DNA of 64,000 nucleotides. Source: Acinetobacter brisouisimilis. GTDB lineage: Bacteria; Pseudomonadota; Gammaproteobacteria; Pseudomonadales; Moraxellaceae. The notes under the pieces are model-generated. The model saw only the letters and a program-made list of their open reading frames with translations. It had not been told where the DNA came from and did no database searches. Positions 34,988-44,109 of the stretch are shown here, piece after piece (position 1 is the first letter of the stretch; every line of letters begins with the position of its first letter). Made by a program: the position numbers and the translations under genes. The stretch lies in the NCBI RefSeq assembly GCF_000368265.1, contig NZ_KB851219.1:1058369-1122368 (forward strand), in the 5' to 3' direction.

Positions 34988-37696
34988 TTACACATTGGAT
35001 TCACCGCGAGGGCATGTTCCCCAAACTGGATAATGCTGTGAAGTGAGTGGACATAGATCACCAGTGAAGTTATCAGGCAATACAGTCACATTTGTCATAC
35101 ACCACTGTGATAAGTCTTGGTTAAATGCTCTTGCACCAAATAACATCTCAGTCAAGTTGTGAGCATTTTTCATATTCCAGCCTGAAATATCTTGGTTAAA
35201 TACTCGGTTGCTTACAAACATACCATTGAACATATAACCATTAGACATATCCCAAGACTTGATAGAGTCATTATTAAATCCTGAGCTTGCAAACATACCT
35301 ATGAAGTCATTAACCTTACTTACATTCCAGTTAAGTGGTTGATTAAATGCGTATGCTTCACTAAATATAGAGTTAAGACCTGTGATATTAGATACATCCC
35401 AATTTGAGATATTCGGGTCATTGAATATGCTACATGTGCTAAACATGCTATTTAGTGTCTTAACATTAGGACATTGTGTAGGTACATGTACGAGATGGTC
35501 AGTAGGGTATGATTTAACAACTTTACCCATCTCGACATATTTACCACCTGAGTGATTAATATTTAACAATGCTCTTGTAGGATACGAAATAACCTCTATC
35601 AATGCAGGTCCACCAAATTTAACCGTATCATTCTCACCATAAGCAGGGTCAATAATACAGAGTGCTATCCCTGCTCGTTCAGAAGAAACATTTACGTATG
35701 GAGTACTGAGATTAAAAATATCGCCATTAGCAAATTGGATTTGCTTAATGCCTGATGTAACCGCCATATCAGCATTTAATAGCACTTTAAGAGTATTCTC
35801 TGCTGTGGAGGTTAGTTTAACTATTGAGATTGGATTCATACATGCGGTATAGGTAGATCCAAACTGTACGGTTGTGCTAGGCATCTCAACAGATTCAACC
35901 GTCGGGTTATAACCATCGTCAGAATTAGATACAAGAGATACATTCGCATATTCGCTACCATCTAATGTGGCTGCGCTGGATAATGCTTTAACCTGTATAC
36001 GTAGTGGTTGATTAGAAATGTTTTCAAGCACAAAGAAATAAGCAGGGTCATAACCAAGAGCAGGGCTGTGCGCTTCATATGGACGTACAGTGAAGTAATT
36101 GCTTAAGTTTGCTTGAATATAGTTATAGACCGTATCGTGGAAAACTTCATCCTCCACCATATCAATACGGAATACTTGCTCATTTACTGTTAGTTCTATA
36201 TACAATTCTGGAACATTTAACCCAGCGTCAACCATCATCAAAACCTGATTGGTTGCATCGGCACACGTAATACCCATGAGGCTGTAGCCTTTCAATGCAA
36301 ATACGACATTTCCGTTATCTTCATCGTAAGATAGTGTTGTGTTTTCATTTTTAAGGCTTAAATCATTAATATCACCTGTATATCCTACAAGTTGAATTAA
36401 ATGATCTTTAGTATCCAAGTTCTTAAAGTTGATATAGTAAATGCCATTTATGCGATCTGCTGAGAACGAGATCATGCTATGAGGGAAATTTTCAAAATCC
36501 CCAGAACCTTGTTTAGTACAAGTAATACCATCAATGATAATGGCCGAAATGCTGTTATAAAGCATGTATTCGCTGTCGTTCATCAACTGAACTGTGTTAG
36601 TTGCACCATCAAAGCTAATACCCTTAATATTCCCTGTTCTGACATTCTCAGGGCTTAAATATCCAGATAATTTGCACTGAATTGTACCATTATCAAGAAT
36701 TTTGGCTGTTGGGTTGCCATAAAGATTAATTTTTCCCACATACTGCATATCAGGAATTAACTCAATATTTCGTGCTATATCTGCATTTGTATAGATATAT
36801 AAACCAGCATCACCAAATTCAACAATAAGGCCATAATTAATCAGGACATTTGCAAAATCTTCTAAGAAAGTTGTATCTTCAGAAGCACTAATTCCAATGT
36901 CCACACCATCAACCTTCATGCGCCAAGTAATTTTAGTGTTGTTCACCGCATCGGTAAGTGAGCCAACTTCATACTGCAAATCAGGCGCGATCAAAATGTA
37001 AGATGTTGGCTCAAGAATCACTGTCTTAGATAAACAGAAATCAGCAGCCCTAAACATAACCACATAGTCTTTATCGGTTGACGTATTATCAAGGTATGAT
37101 CCACTATAGTCGTGGCTACTCTCAAGTGTAGTATCAATTACATTACCATCGGCATCATATAGCACATACGATTTGTTTTTTTGCTTAACCTCATCAATAG
37201 TTCGGGTTGGGTCAACATATAAACATAGGTCAGAATCAGCTCTAAGTTTTACTCTTAAATCTTCATCTATGTTCATTCCAATAACTAAAGATGCACCAGT
37301 AGCTGCAGGTTGGAAAATGATATTTAGCTCTGGAAAATCATAAATACCAAGCCAATCGCCACCATTAATACTTGCTTCAATAATCCGAGGATTGAAATCA
37401 GAGGTCATCTTAAATTCTGTTGAAGCACCTACACAACTAATAGGTATAGAGCCATTATTTATCGTGATTCTATCGTGAACAATTCCCTCAAAATCTGGTG
37501 CATCATCATTATCAAGGCAAACTAGAAATACCTTTTCACCGTCTTGTGCAGTATGTATTAATTCATAAGCACCATTCTGATCACTAATAGCACTGCCTAG
37601 TAATGCACCATCAGTTCGCCGAAACATAAATAATTGGCAGTTTGCCAATACTTTACTATCAGGATCTACAACATTACCTTTAACAGTTTCACTCAT
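34988..37696 (-). CDS. Putative tail fibre with BspA-like repeats
   Basis: A 902-residue protein. The first 100 residues look like a carboxypeptidase-regulatory or SpaA-type beta-sandwich (VKGNVVDPDSKVLANCQL, then DQNGAYEL). A long beta-rich middle follows. The last 160 residues hold at least four BspA/DUF285-type repeats with the pattern ISNWDVSNITGLNSIFSEAYAFNQ. Such leucine-rich repeats usually bind surface ligands, so this is the best candidate for receptor recognition. It lies between the adaptor and tail-protein genes. No enzymatic spike domain is visible. Confidence 0.65.
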   Translation of the reverse strand: MSETVKGNVVDPDSKVLANCQLFMFRRTDGALLGSAISDQNGAYELIHTAQDGEKVFLVCLDNDDAPDFEGIVHDRITINNGSIPISCVGASTEFKMTSDFNPRIIEASINGGDWLGIYDFPELNIIFQPAATGASLVIGMNIDEDLRVKLRADSDLCLYVDPTRTIDEVKQKNKSYVLYDADGNVIDTTLESSHDYSGSYLDNTSTDKDYVVMFRAADFCLSKTVILEPTSYILIAPDLQYEVGSLTDAVNNTKITWRMKVDGVDIGISASEDTTFLEDFANVLINYGLIVEFGDAGLYIYTNADIARNIELIPDMQYVGKINLYGNPTAKILDNGTIQCKLSGYLSPENVRTGNIKGISFDGATNTVQLMNDSEYMLYNSISAIIIDGITCTKQGSGDFENFPHSMISFSADRINGIYYINFKNLDTKDHLIQLVGYTGDINDLSLKNENTTLSYDEDNGNVVFALKGYSLMGITCADATNQVLMMVDAGLNVPELYIELTVNEQVFRIDMVEDEVFHDTVYNYIQANLSNYFTVRPYEAHSPALGYDPAYFFVLENISNQPLRIQVKALSSAATLDGSEYANVSLVSNSDDGYNPTVESVEMPSTTVQFGSTYTACMNPISIVKLTSTAENTLKVLLNADMAVTSGIKQIQFANGDIFNLSTPYVNVSSERAGIALCIIDPAYGENDTVKFGGPALIEVISYPTRALLNINHSGGKYVEMGKVVKSYPTDHLVHVPTQCPNVKTLNSMFSTCSIFNDPNISNWDVSNITGLNSIFSEAYAFNQPLNWNVSKVNDFIGMFASSGFNNDSIKSWDMSNGYMFNGMFVSNRVFNQDISGWNMKNAHNLTEMLFGARAFNQDLSQWCMTNVTVLPDNFTGDLCPLTSQHYPVWGTCPRGESNV

Positions 37697-37742
37697 GTGT
37701 TACCTCGCCCAAAAAAGAATATTTAAAAATTTATGAATAAAT

Positions 37743-38414
37743 TCAAGGCATAAACGGTTGTACGACTTGAGGTACATCTTCACGGGTAATACGGCGTAGA
37801 TCACTGTCAGGACGTTGGCCAAAGTAATCCGTAAATGCTTGTTCAGCGATTGCCGCCCGATTCGCATCAAAAAACTCTGCATCAGGTACACTAAATGCCT
37901 GAGATAAAGCCCACTGAATTAGATGAACATGGTGAAAACCATTAATTTCAGGTTCATCGGTATCATCCTGCATATCAACCAATGGCACACGATAGCCTTC
38001 TAATTGCAACTCACCATCAATATTAGGATATGGCACTAGGCGGATCGCCGTATCATCTTGAATTAAAAAGCGTGGAAACTCTGACATCGACTTCCAATCT
38101 CGATAATAAGTACGATCAAGATTTTCAGCCGATGTGACAGAAATAAAAGAACCTACTTGACCATCCGCAGGTTCAAACCAAATACGGCTTAATTCATATA
38201 AAGATGGGTGCAATGGATAATGTGCAGTACCTGCTGTGACAGCAATCTTACATACAGCATCATCTTGGCTTTCATGCAGCAAACGCCCACGAATACACGC
38301 CTCTTTGACCGCATCATTCAGCCATGCAATCACGTCCTCATCTTCATTGAAGTAAGGTTCAGCCTTATCATTGGCTTGAACGCGGAAACGGCGAATCAGT
38401 TCTTTGAGTTGCAT
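37743..38414 (-). CDS. Phage head-tail adaptor-like protein
   Basis: A 223-residue protein beginning MQLKELIRRFRVQANDK, with DVIAWLNDAVKEACIRGRLL, then AGTAHYPLHPSLYELSRIWFEP and a C-terminal helical region ending in QRPDSDLRRITREDVPQ. This layout is seen in phage adaptor or DUF6682-type proteins downstream of the capsid in P22/N4-like phages. It would join portal and tail. Its start overlaps the RyR-domain gene stop by one base. Confidence 0.65.
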   Translation of the reverse strand: MQLKELIRRFRVQANDKAEPYFNEDEDVIAWLNDAVKEACIRGRLLHESQDDAVCKIAVTAGTAHYPLHPSLYELSRIWFEPADGQVGSFISVTSAENLDRTYYRDWKSMSEFPRFLIQDDTAIRLVPYPNIDGELQLEGYRVPLVDMQDDTDEPEINGFHHVHLIQWALSQAFSVPDAEFFDANRAAIAEQAFTDYFGQRPDSDLRRITREDVPQVVQPFMP

Positions 38415-39304
38415 TACACCACTCCAAATTGATGAATAAACTCAGCTACTTGTGTGCGTAGAATTGCAACGCTGTTTTGTTTATTGAGTTTTTGTTGATA
38501 CTTATTCTGAGCATATTCAATCAAAGCATCTTTGGTCATTTGATTGACGACATCAATTTCATCAAGCAGTGCTGTTTGTTCCTGGTCTTTCTGCTCTTGT
38601 TGAATTTTGGCATTGGCAAGAATCTGTGCCGTATCATCAATGGGCTGTGTATCTGTGGAGCTGCTGCTTTCTGTACGTTCACCCTCATAAATCTTAAATT
38701 CAGGATGCTTGAGGAATAAGGTAGCCAAATCACTGGATACTGTACGCACCTGCCCTGCCGTGAATGTCAGTGCTGAGTTATAGAGATGATCTTTAAATAG
38801 TGATTTATTGCCAACGTATTGAATGGCAATACCACCTGATGTTGTGCTGGTCGTTGCTGTTGATAGAGTCGCCATGCTAATCGCTGTATGCTTTTGCTGT
38901 TCGGCTTTTTGGCGCAAGCTGACTACTTCAGCACTCAATGCTAGATAATTTTCTGGATCAGGTAGGTTTTTAACGAGATGTACTGTAGCGCGGAACAAGT
39001 AATCTTTGGATTTTTGTGCCTGTGGCAATTCTTCATAAGGCAAGAAACATGGATGCAGTTTATTTTCAGGATCTAGTACCTCGCCGTATGCCCAGCCTTC
39101 AGCTTGCTTTTGCTGATACCATACTTCATGGTTTTGCTCAGGAGTCACATCAGGATTAGCAATATACATTTCTACGCCTGAAATGATGCCTTGCTTTTGT
39201 GCATCAGGTGCATTGTCCCAAGTTGGTTGGCTATCATCACCTAAAGACTGGCAGTAAGCCGCATTAATCGTATGGCACATCATTGCAATCGAAACAGTTT
39301 TCAT
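38414..39304 (-). CDS. RyR-domain virion protein with SAP/HeH-like C-terminus
   Basis: A 296-residue protein. Residues 5-110 match the RyR (ryanodine receptor repeat) domain as found in phages: NAAYCQSLGDDSQPTWDNAP, then NHEVWYQQKQAEGW, then HPCFLPYEELPQAQ and KDYLFRATV. The middle is linker-like, and the last 45 residues (MTKDALIEYAQNKY to the end) resemble a HeH/SAP helix-extension-helix. It sits between the decoration-like gene and the adaptor, so it is probably a minor head or neck protein. What the RyR domain binds in phages is not known. Confidence 0.75.
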   Translation of the reverse strand: MKTVSIAMMCHTINAAYCQSLGDDSQPTWDNAPDAQKQGIISGVEMYIANPDVTPEQNHEVWYQQKQAEGWAYGEVLDPENKLHPCFLPYEELPQAQKSKDYLFRATVHLVKNLPDPENYLALSAEVVSLRQKAEQQKHTAISMATLSTATTSTTSGGIAIQYVGNKSLFKDHLYNSALTFTAGQVRTVSSDLATLFLKHPEFKIYEGERTESSSSTDTQPIDDTAQILANAKIQQEQKDQEQTALLDEIDVVNQMTKDALIEYAQNKYQQKLNKQNSVAILRTQVAEFIHQFGVV

Positions 39305-39328
39305 CTTCTCATCCTTCTTATTTTGAAT

Positions 39329-39369
39329 AAAAAAAAGGTGATGTAAGCGGCTTTGAAACTTACATCACC
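39329..39369 (-). terminator. Terminator after the decoration-like gene
   Basis: The inverted repeat GGTGATGTAAG/CTTACATCACC is followed, in the leftward sense, by eight T. It would reduce transcription beyond the capsid block. Confidence 0.75.
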
Positions 39370-39380
39370 AAAATTTCCAA

Positions 39381-39857
39381 TTATTTTGGACCAGTCAATT
39401 CACCTGTTACGGTGATCTTAATGTCACTGGATTTTGCATTAGCTGCACCACCAATGGTTAAAATCAAACGTGCTGGCTTAGGTAATGTCACCAGTGTTGA
39501 ACCATCTGCACGTTTACGCCCTGCGGTTGCTAATGATGCGGCTGCCAAAAAGTAATCATCATCTTGAGGTACTGCTTCAACATCTACACCATCGCTATAT
39601 TTGAAGCCGAGCTTGCCTGTTACCGATGCCGTCATTGGCGTGGTAATCAAAACCTGAGCATCATCAAGACGCATACCTTCAGGCAATTCACCAAGATCAA
39701 TTACGTCACCAATCGCAAGTGCTGCGGTGGCATCTGAATCAATCACTTGTCCAGTTGGATTAGTTTCCAATAAAAAGGTCAGTACCGTTGCATTACCATA
39801 CGGCGATAAACCACCAAATTGCCCATAACGTGATGCTGTACGCTTAATCGTTGCCAT
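39381..39857 (-). CDS. Capsid decoration-like protein
   Basis: A 158-residue protein, beta-rich with many Ala, Gly and Thr, no signal peptide. It begins MATIKRTASRYGQFGGLSPYGNATVLTFLLE. It lies directly after the major capsid gene, between two terminators, as head-decoration or head-stabilising proteins often do. Family not certain. The flanking hairpins suggest that capsid and this gene are set to high expression relative to the genes beyond. Confidence 0.6.
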   Translation of the reverse strand: MATIKRTASRYGQFGGLSPYGNATVLTFLLETNPTGQVIDSDATAALAIGDVIDLGELPEGMRLDDAQVLITTPMTASVTGKLGFKYSDGVDVEAVPQDDDYFLAAASLATAGRKRADGSTLVTLPKPARLILTIGGAANAKSSDIKITVTGELTGPK

Positions 39858-39889
39858 GTTTTAAATTCCTTCCATCAAATTGTAAAAAT

Positions 39890-39915
39890 CGCCTAAATCC
39901 TTATGGATTTAAGCG
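39890..39915 (-). terminator. Terminator after the capsid gene
   Basis: The inverted repeat CGCCTAAATCC/GGATTTAAGCG (one mismatch) with a four-base loop is followed by a short T-run in the leftward sense, nine bases after the capsid stop codon. Partial termination here would raise capsid mRNA over downstream genes. Confidence 0.65.
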
Positions 39916-39923
39916 AAATTGAA

Positions 39924-41219
39924 TTACTTACCACGACCCAAGCAAGGTACAGCCGTATCTACGACAGTTACGCCGTAATCAGTGAACTCATTGCTATCAC
40001 CTGTATTCACATCAAAACGGATCTTCGATGTTCCCATGATCGAACCAATCAGCAATTCCCACTTATCACCATGATCCATTTCTTTTTCAGACCAGAAGAA
40101 AGGAACGCCTGATTTATCACTGGCTGCCATTGCTTGTGCAAGTGCTTGACCACCCAAGATTACAGAACGATCAACGGCAAAATTCTTACCATTTTGGCTA
40201 AAGCTATCAGGAACAATGATGTTTGATTCAACCTCACTGTCATGTGAAGCACAGTATTTGATGGTATCCCCTGCATAGAAGCGGATCGGACGCGGCATTT
40301 TTCGGATAATAAATCCATTCCATAAACCAACATCACCTAAGAACAACGGATGCTGTTTTGCTTGGCTTGCTCGTGCCAGTGACGCAGATTGGAAAGTACG
40401 GAAACCTGGTTGAGCCGCAAATCGGTTGTACTGTGCTGGAGAAACTAGCCATACACGAATTGGGCTATCTTCAGCAGCTACGTCACCTTCAAACTTACAA
40501 ATCGGAGGCGGCAGTGGCATTTCATCCATGACTGATTTCATGGAATCTACGGTATCCATCGTAAAGAAGTCAGTCGTTGATAGATCAATTTCACCTGCAT
40601 TGGTGTTAAACAATTGCACTCCTGAACCATCTACGATGTAGTGACGGTTTTTGGTTGGTGCTTTAACACGGTTGATCATGATCTCATCGAAATCTTTATG
40701 AGAATCAACAGGGACAACCCATTCCATATTGTTGTGATAACCACGCGCACCACACATATGCACAAGCGAAGATTGATCCATATAGCGATCCATCAAGTTT
40801 TGTGCAACAGGACGGCCCAGCTTACGCAGATCCGCAGGGCTACGAATCTGTGACATGACGTTGCCCAAATCCACAGGGAAACGTGCCTGATTCACACGTA
40901 AGCGGTCTTCATTCAAAGACATTCCCACACCACGACCTTCAGCATAGGCACTACCCATAATCGGATACGCGCCTACAGGGTTCAGTAAGTGGAAAGTGAC
41001 TTCATCACCTTTGGTTTTACCCAAATCTTGCACACGGACAATTGGCATGTCAGAACTGGTTTGCTTACGTAATGTGTCTTCAGCACCAGCTTCACCTTTT
41101 GGCATTTTCCCTGCCAAGCGGTTTAAGGTGCTGTTACGCTGCATGTTAGTTGCGAACAAGCCAACGGCCTGTGTCACCATATTGGTTTTATCGCCGTAAG
41201 CGGCATTAGTTTTTGGCAT
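39924..41219 (-). CDS. Major capsid protein, N4-gp56/DUF4043 type
   Basis: A 431-residue protein starting MPKTNAAYGDKTNMVTQAVGLFATNMQRNST. It has features of the N4-gp56-type major capsid family: an early QAVGLF helix, MDRYMDQSSLVHMCGARGYH near 145, and the late region GGQALAQAM and KWELLIGSIMGTSKIRF. It follows the scaffold gene by 25 bases. It would form the icosahedral shell through a HK97-like fold. This capsid type with a P22-type portal supports a short-tailed phage. Confidence 0.85.
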   Translation of the reverse strand: MPKTNAAYGDKTNMVTQAVGLFATNMQRNSTLNRLAGKMPKGEAGAEDTLRKQTSSDMPIVRVQDLGKTKGDEVTFHLLNPVGAYPIMGSAYAEGRGVGMSLNEDRLRVNQARFPVDLGNVMSQIRSPADLRKLGRPVAQNLMDRYMDQSSLVHMCGARGYHNNMEWVVPVDSHKDFDEIMINRVKAPTKNRHYIVDGSGVQLFNTNAGEIDLSTTDFFTMDTVDSMKSVMDEMPLPPPICKFEGDVAAEDSPIRVWLVSPAQYNRFAAQPGFRTFQSASLARASQAKQHPLFLGDVGLWNGFIIRKMPRPIRFYAGDTIKYCASHDSEVESNIIVPDSFSQNGKNFAVDRSVILGGQALAQAMAASDKSGVPFFWSEKEMDHGDKWELLIGSIMGTSKIRFDVNTGDSNEFTDYGVTVVDTAVPCLGRGK

Positions 41220-41244
41220 GTTTTATACTCTCTACACGTTGGTT

Positions 41245-42279
41245 TTACACACGGCGATTCATAAATTGATCAATCTGTTCAGGTGTCCAGTTATCCATTT
41301 CTTCGAGCATTTGTGCTGGTGACATTGCTGCCACGCGCTCATCACGAGAAACGCCTGAAGGTGAACCTGCTGGCAAATCAGAAAGGCTATGTGGTACTTG
41401 TGTTTGAGCTTGTTTTACAGCTTGTTGCGCTGCTGCTTTGACCGCATCATTCGGTTGTGCAGCTTGAGTTGATTGGGTTTCGGCTTTGTATAGTCCCAAA
41501 AGTTCTACGACTTGAGCCGCACTTCCCTGGTTCACAACATTGTTATACGCAGATTGAAGAAAACTAGGTTGCTTGCCAATCCATTTGCCAAACTCTTGTG
41601 ATTCCACAATAGATTCAGCATCAGGATGCGCCGTAAAGATTTCGTTGAAGTGTGCTTGCTCTGCACTAATCTGCTGCTGTTGGTGCAGTGGTGATAATGC
41701 AGCATTGACACGTTGATCAACCATTTGTGCTACACGACTATCAACAAGCTGTTGAATGCCTGCTGCCAAGTCTTTCTCGCTAAAATCACCAAAGATTGCA
41801 GGATCTATACCCTGATTAATCGCTTGCTGAGCGATACTGGCTTGATTGTCTTGTAGTGTTGCTGCTTGACCTTCTTCTTTACGTTGCTGTGCTTCCGCTT
41901 GAAGATGCGCTAATTGCTGCTGCGCTTCATCATACTTCTGCTTCCATTCCTGTTCGCCTTTACGTGCATCTGCAAGACGATCATAAGGAATGGTGTGTTT
42001 CCCATCTTTTGCAAGAAGTACGGCGTTTTCAGCGTTTAATTGACTTTCATCAATCTGCTGCTGTGCCTGTGCTCCTCCAGCATTCTGCGTATTGCCTTCA
42101 CCATCGGTTGGAGTTGTACCTTCTGTCTGTACTTGGGTCGTGCTTGGCACACCACCAGTTTCCGCAGGTGTTGCGGTTTCGCCATTTAACGCTTGCTCTA
42201 AAAGCTGCGCTGCAAGTTCAGGTGTTGGTTTTCCACCGTTAGCTTCAATCAACTCATTTTGTTGCTCTGTAATATCCAT
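41245..42279 (-). CDS. Scaffolding protein
   Basis: A 344-residue acidic, Gln-, Ala- and Glu-rich protein with long predicted helices, few aromatic residues and no cysteine. It begins MDITEQQNELIEANGGKPTP and ends WTPEQIDQFMNRRV. This composition and the place between portal and major capsid genes are typical of scaffolding proteins, which guide procapsid assembly and leave. The assignment rests on position and composition. Confidence 0.75.
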   Translation of the reverse strand: MDITEQQNELIEANGGKPTPELAAQLLEQALNGETATPAETGGVPSTTQVQTEGTTPTDGEGNTQNAGGAQAQQQIDESQLNAENAVLLAKDGKHTIPYDRLADARKGEQEWKQKYDEAQQQLAHLQAEAQQRKEEGQAATLQDNQASIAQQAINQGIDPAIFGDFSEKDLAAGIQQLVDSRVAQMVDQRVNAALSPLHQQQQISAEQAHFNEIFTAHPDAESIVESQEFGKWIGKQPSFLQSAYNNVVNQGSAAQVVELLGLYKAETQSTQAAQPNDAVKAAAQQAVKQAQTQVPHSLSDLPAGSPSGVSRDERVAAMSPAQMLEEMDNWTPEQIDQFMNRRV

Positions 42280-42627
42280 GTCTTTCCTACTACTTATCGC
42301 TGTAGCCGCTAAAGGTCTGAATGGCTAGAGTTATCTAGCGTTTAGCTGCTGATTGCTCAACATGAGGAAAGTTTCAAGGATTTTGGAAAGGAGGCGTTAG
42401 CCTTACAGGGGGGAACTATCTAGAGGATGAGGATAACGATGAACTTATACAACCATCATATTTCTAATTTTTACACTACTAATTTTAATAAAAATAGGAT
42501 TTATTTTTAATATATATAGAATAAAATAAACCATTTGTTCAATAAATTATTTTTTTATAAAAAATATTGAATAAACTAATTTAAAAGTTTAAAAATAAAT
42601 AGACCTAAAATATATTTTGAGGTCAAA
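42280..42627. other. 348-base gene-free region between scaffold and lipoprotein gene
   Basis: The left half (42280-42420) is leader for the scaffold gene. It contains late-motif copy e and a small stem GCTAGA/TCTAGC at 42324-42339. The right half (42420-42627) is extremely AT-rich and probably holds the promoter of the rightward lipoprotein gene. No convincing gene or tRNA. Confidence 0.5.
42400..42415 (-). promoter_or_regulatory. Late-region motif, copy e
   Basis: Plus strand GCCTTACAGGGGGGAA, 121 bases upstream of the scaffold start. This 16-mer is identical to copy f at 44094-44109, on the other side of the lipoprotein gene. Confidence 0.55.
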
Positions 42628-43962
42628 ATGAAAATTAAAATAATGCTATTAATTTGTTCTTTATTATTAGGTTGTACAACAAATGATAAAGTTCTTAGAA
42701 TCAGATCACTTAAATCACCAACTGATCCATCAGCTAATCCATCATCAACATATTATAATAAAGGAGATATTATTGGTCTGAATGCTTTAACTTCTAATGC
42801 TAAAAACACCAATATTGTTCTTGTTCATGGAATGGGCTGGACACAAGAACAATCAAATAAAAGATTTGGAGATGATTTAGTCAATGCTATCCTATATGAA
42901 TATAAAGGCTCTGAAAAAATTAAGGATGAGGAATGCCCTACATCTACTATTGATAAAGCTCCTACGTCCAATTCAGGTTTAATAATACATAGTCTTAAAC
43001 ACAATCTCTTATCTACAGATGATCCTCAACTTAGCCTAGACCCATATAAGTTAGGATGCCTTGAAAAAACAGTTATAAAGTTACGCCAAGATAAGACCAT
43101 AACTATATATAAGTTTCTATGGGATGATACCATGTGGAATTATATCGAATGGGAACAAATTGGATATGATGATGCATTACCATCGAGAACTATTGGTTAT
43201 GACGACCCAAATAAGCTTCGTGCTAAATACAATGGTGAACTTAAAAATTCAATTGTGACTTATGGTTTCACTGATGCAGCTATGTATATGAGTCCTGCAG
43301 GTCAAGCTTTGCGTGAAGGTGTGGAAGCATCATTATGTATTGCCTTATCTAATTCATATGAATCTTATAAGAATCAAGCAAATTCTAGTGAAGCTTGTAG
43401 CAAGCAACCAAATACAAAATCACCATTGCTACTTGTATCACATAGCTTAGGAAGTCGTATTATATTTGACACATTAAAAACTGATCTATCTGATAGATTA
43501 GCTAAACAAATTGAGAATGGCACAAGTAATAATACAATTGAAATTCATATGTTAGCAAATCAATTACCATTATTAGGTATTGGTAGAATGGGAGCCAAAC
43601 GCTCAGAAAATATAATTTCAGGAAAAGAAGTTAATATTATTGCATATTCTGAAATCAATGATTTGCTTACTTTTGAATTAGTACCTTATTTTGAGCAAAT
43701 GTGTTATTCACGTCAAGGATGCAATAAAAAATACTCTAACAACGATCCACTATATAAACAAATGCAAAAAAATTTAGGATTTGATGTTGTTGATGTACGT
43801 CTACAGTTTGCACCAAATTTGATAAAGCCTTATTCAGGATTTAAAGATCCTAAAATCGCTCATACTGGATATTTAATGAGTCGATCTGTATTAGATATTT
43901 TTTTCTGTGGTGCTAAAGATGGGAAATCTAATGGTCATAATGGTAAATGTATAACTAAATAA
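42628..43962 (+). CDS. Lipase-like alpha/beta-hydrolase lipoprotein (accessory gene)
   Basis: A 444-residue protein with a lipoprotein signal (LLICSLLLGC, Cys at 16), an oxyanion-type LVHGMGW motif near 70 and a nucleophile elbow SHSLGSR near 272. These suggest a serine hydrolase or lipase-like enzyme tethered to the cell envelope. The SD GAGGTC is well placed. It lies on the plus strand within the leftward head operon, between two identical 16-base late motifs, so it looks like an inserted lysogenic-conversion gene. Substrate unknown; the last catalytic residues were not confirmed. Confidence 0.7.
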   Translation: MKIKIMLLICSLLLGCTTNDKVLRIRSLKSPTDPSANPSSTYYNKGDIIGLNALTSNAKNTNIVLVHGMGWTQEQSNKRFGDDLVNAILYEYKGSEKIKDEECPTSTIDKAPTSNSGLIIHSLKHNLLSTDDPQLSLDPYKLGCLEKTVIKLRQDKTITIYKFLWDDTMWNYIEWEQIGYDDALPSRTIGYDDPNKLRAKYNGELKNSIVTYGFTDAAMYMSPAGQALREGVEASLCIALSNSYESYKNQANSSEACSKQPNTKSPLLLVSHSLGSRIIFDTLKTDLSDRLAKQIENGTSNNTIEIHMLANQLPLLGIGRMGAKRSENIISGKEVNIIAYSEINDLLTFELVPYFEQMCYSRQGCNKKYSNNDPLYKQMQKNLGFDVVDVRLQFAPNLIKPYSGFKDPKIAHTGYLMSRSVLDIFFCGAKDGKSNGHNGKCITK

Positions 43963-44032
43963 TAATGGATAGGGATATTCAATCTGCTTAATTTTAGAAT
44001 CGATTAAATACGCATTACTCACAAGCATTTCC

Positions 44033-44069
44033 TCAATAATGAAGACGATCATTTGATCGCCTTCATTAT
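44033..44069 (-). other. Hairpin downstream of motif f
   Basis: An inverted repeat AATAATGAAG...CTTCATTATT with further pairing GATC/GATC forms a long stem around a short loop. Read leftward it begins 25 bases after motif f. It contains an ATG preceded by AAGG that opens a short frame antisense to the lipoprotein gene end. It resembles the start-site hairpins elsewhere and may be a relic of a late gene start, or a terminator for the converging genes. Confidence 0.4.
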
Positions 44070-44093
44070 TTCTATGCACGTGATACTGGTCAC

Positions 44094-44109
44094 GCCTTAC
44101 AGGGGGGAA
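44094..44109 (-). promoter_or_regulatory. Late-region motif, copy f
   Basis: Plus strand GCCTTACAGGGGGGAA, preceded by GGTCAC. It overlaps the stop codon of the broken DUF4238 gene. Identical over 16 bases to copy e. Confidence 0.55.

Noticed and set aside
43891..44054. Short minus-strand frame starting in the hairpin after motif f
   Set aside because: It runs antisense into the lipoprotein gene and has no homologue I recognise; kept only as a possible relic of a late gene start.
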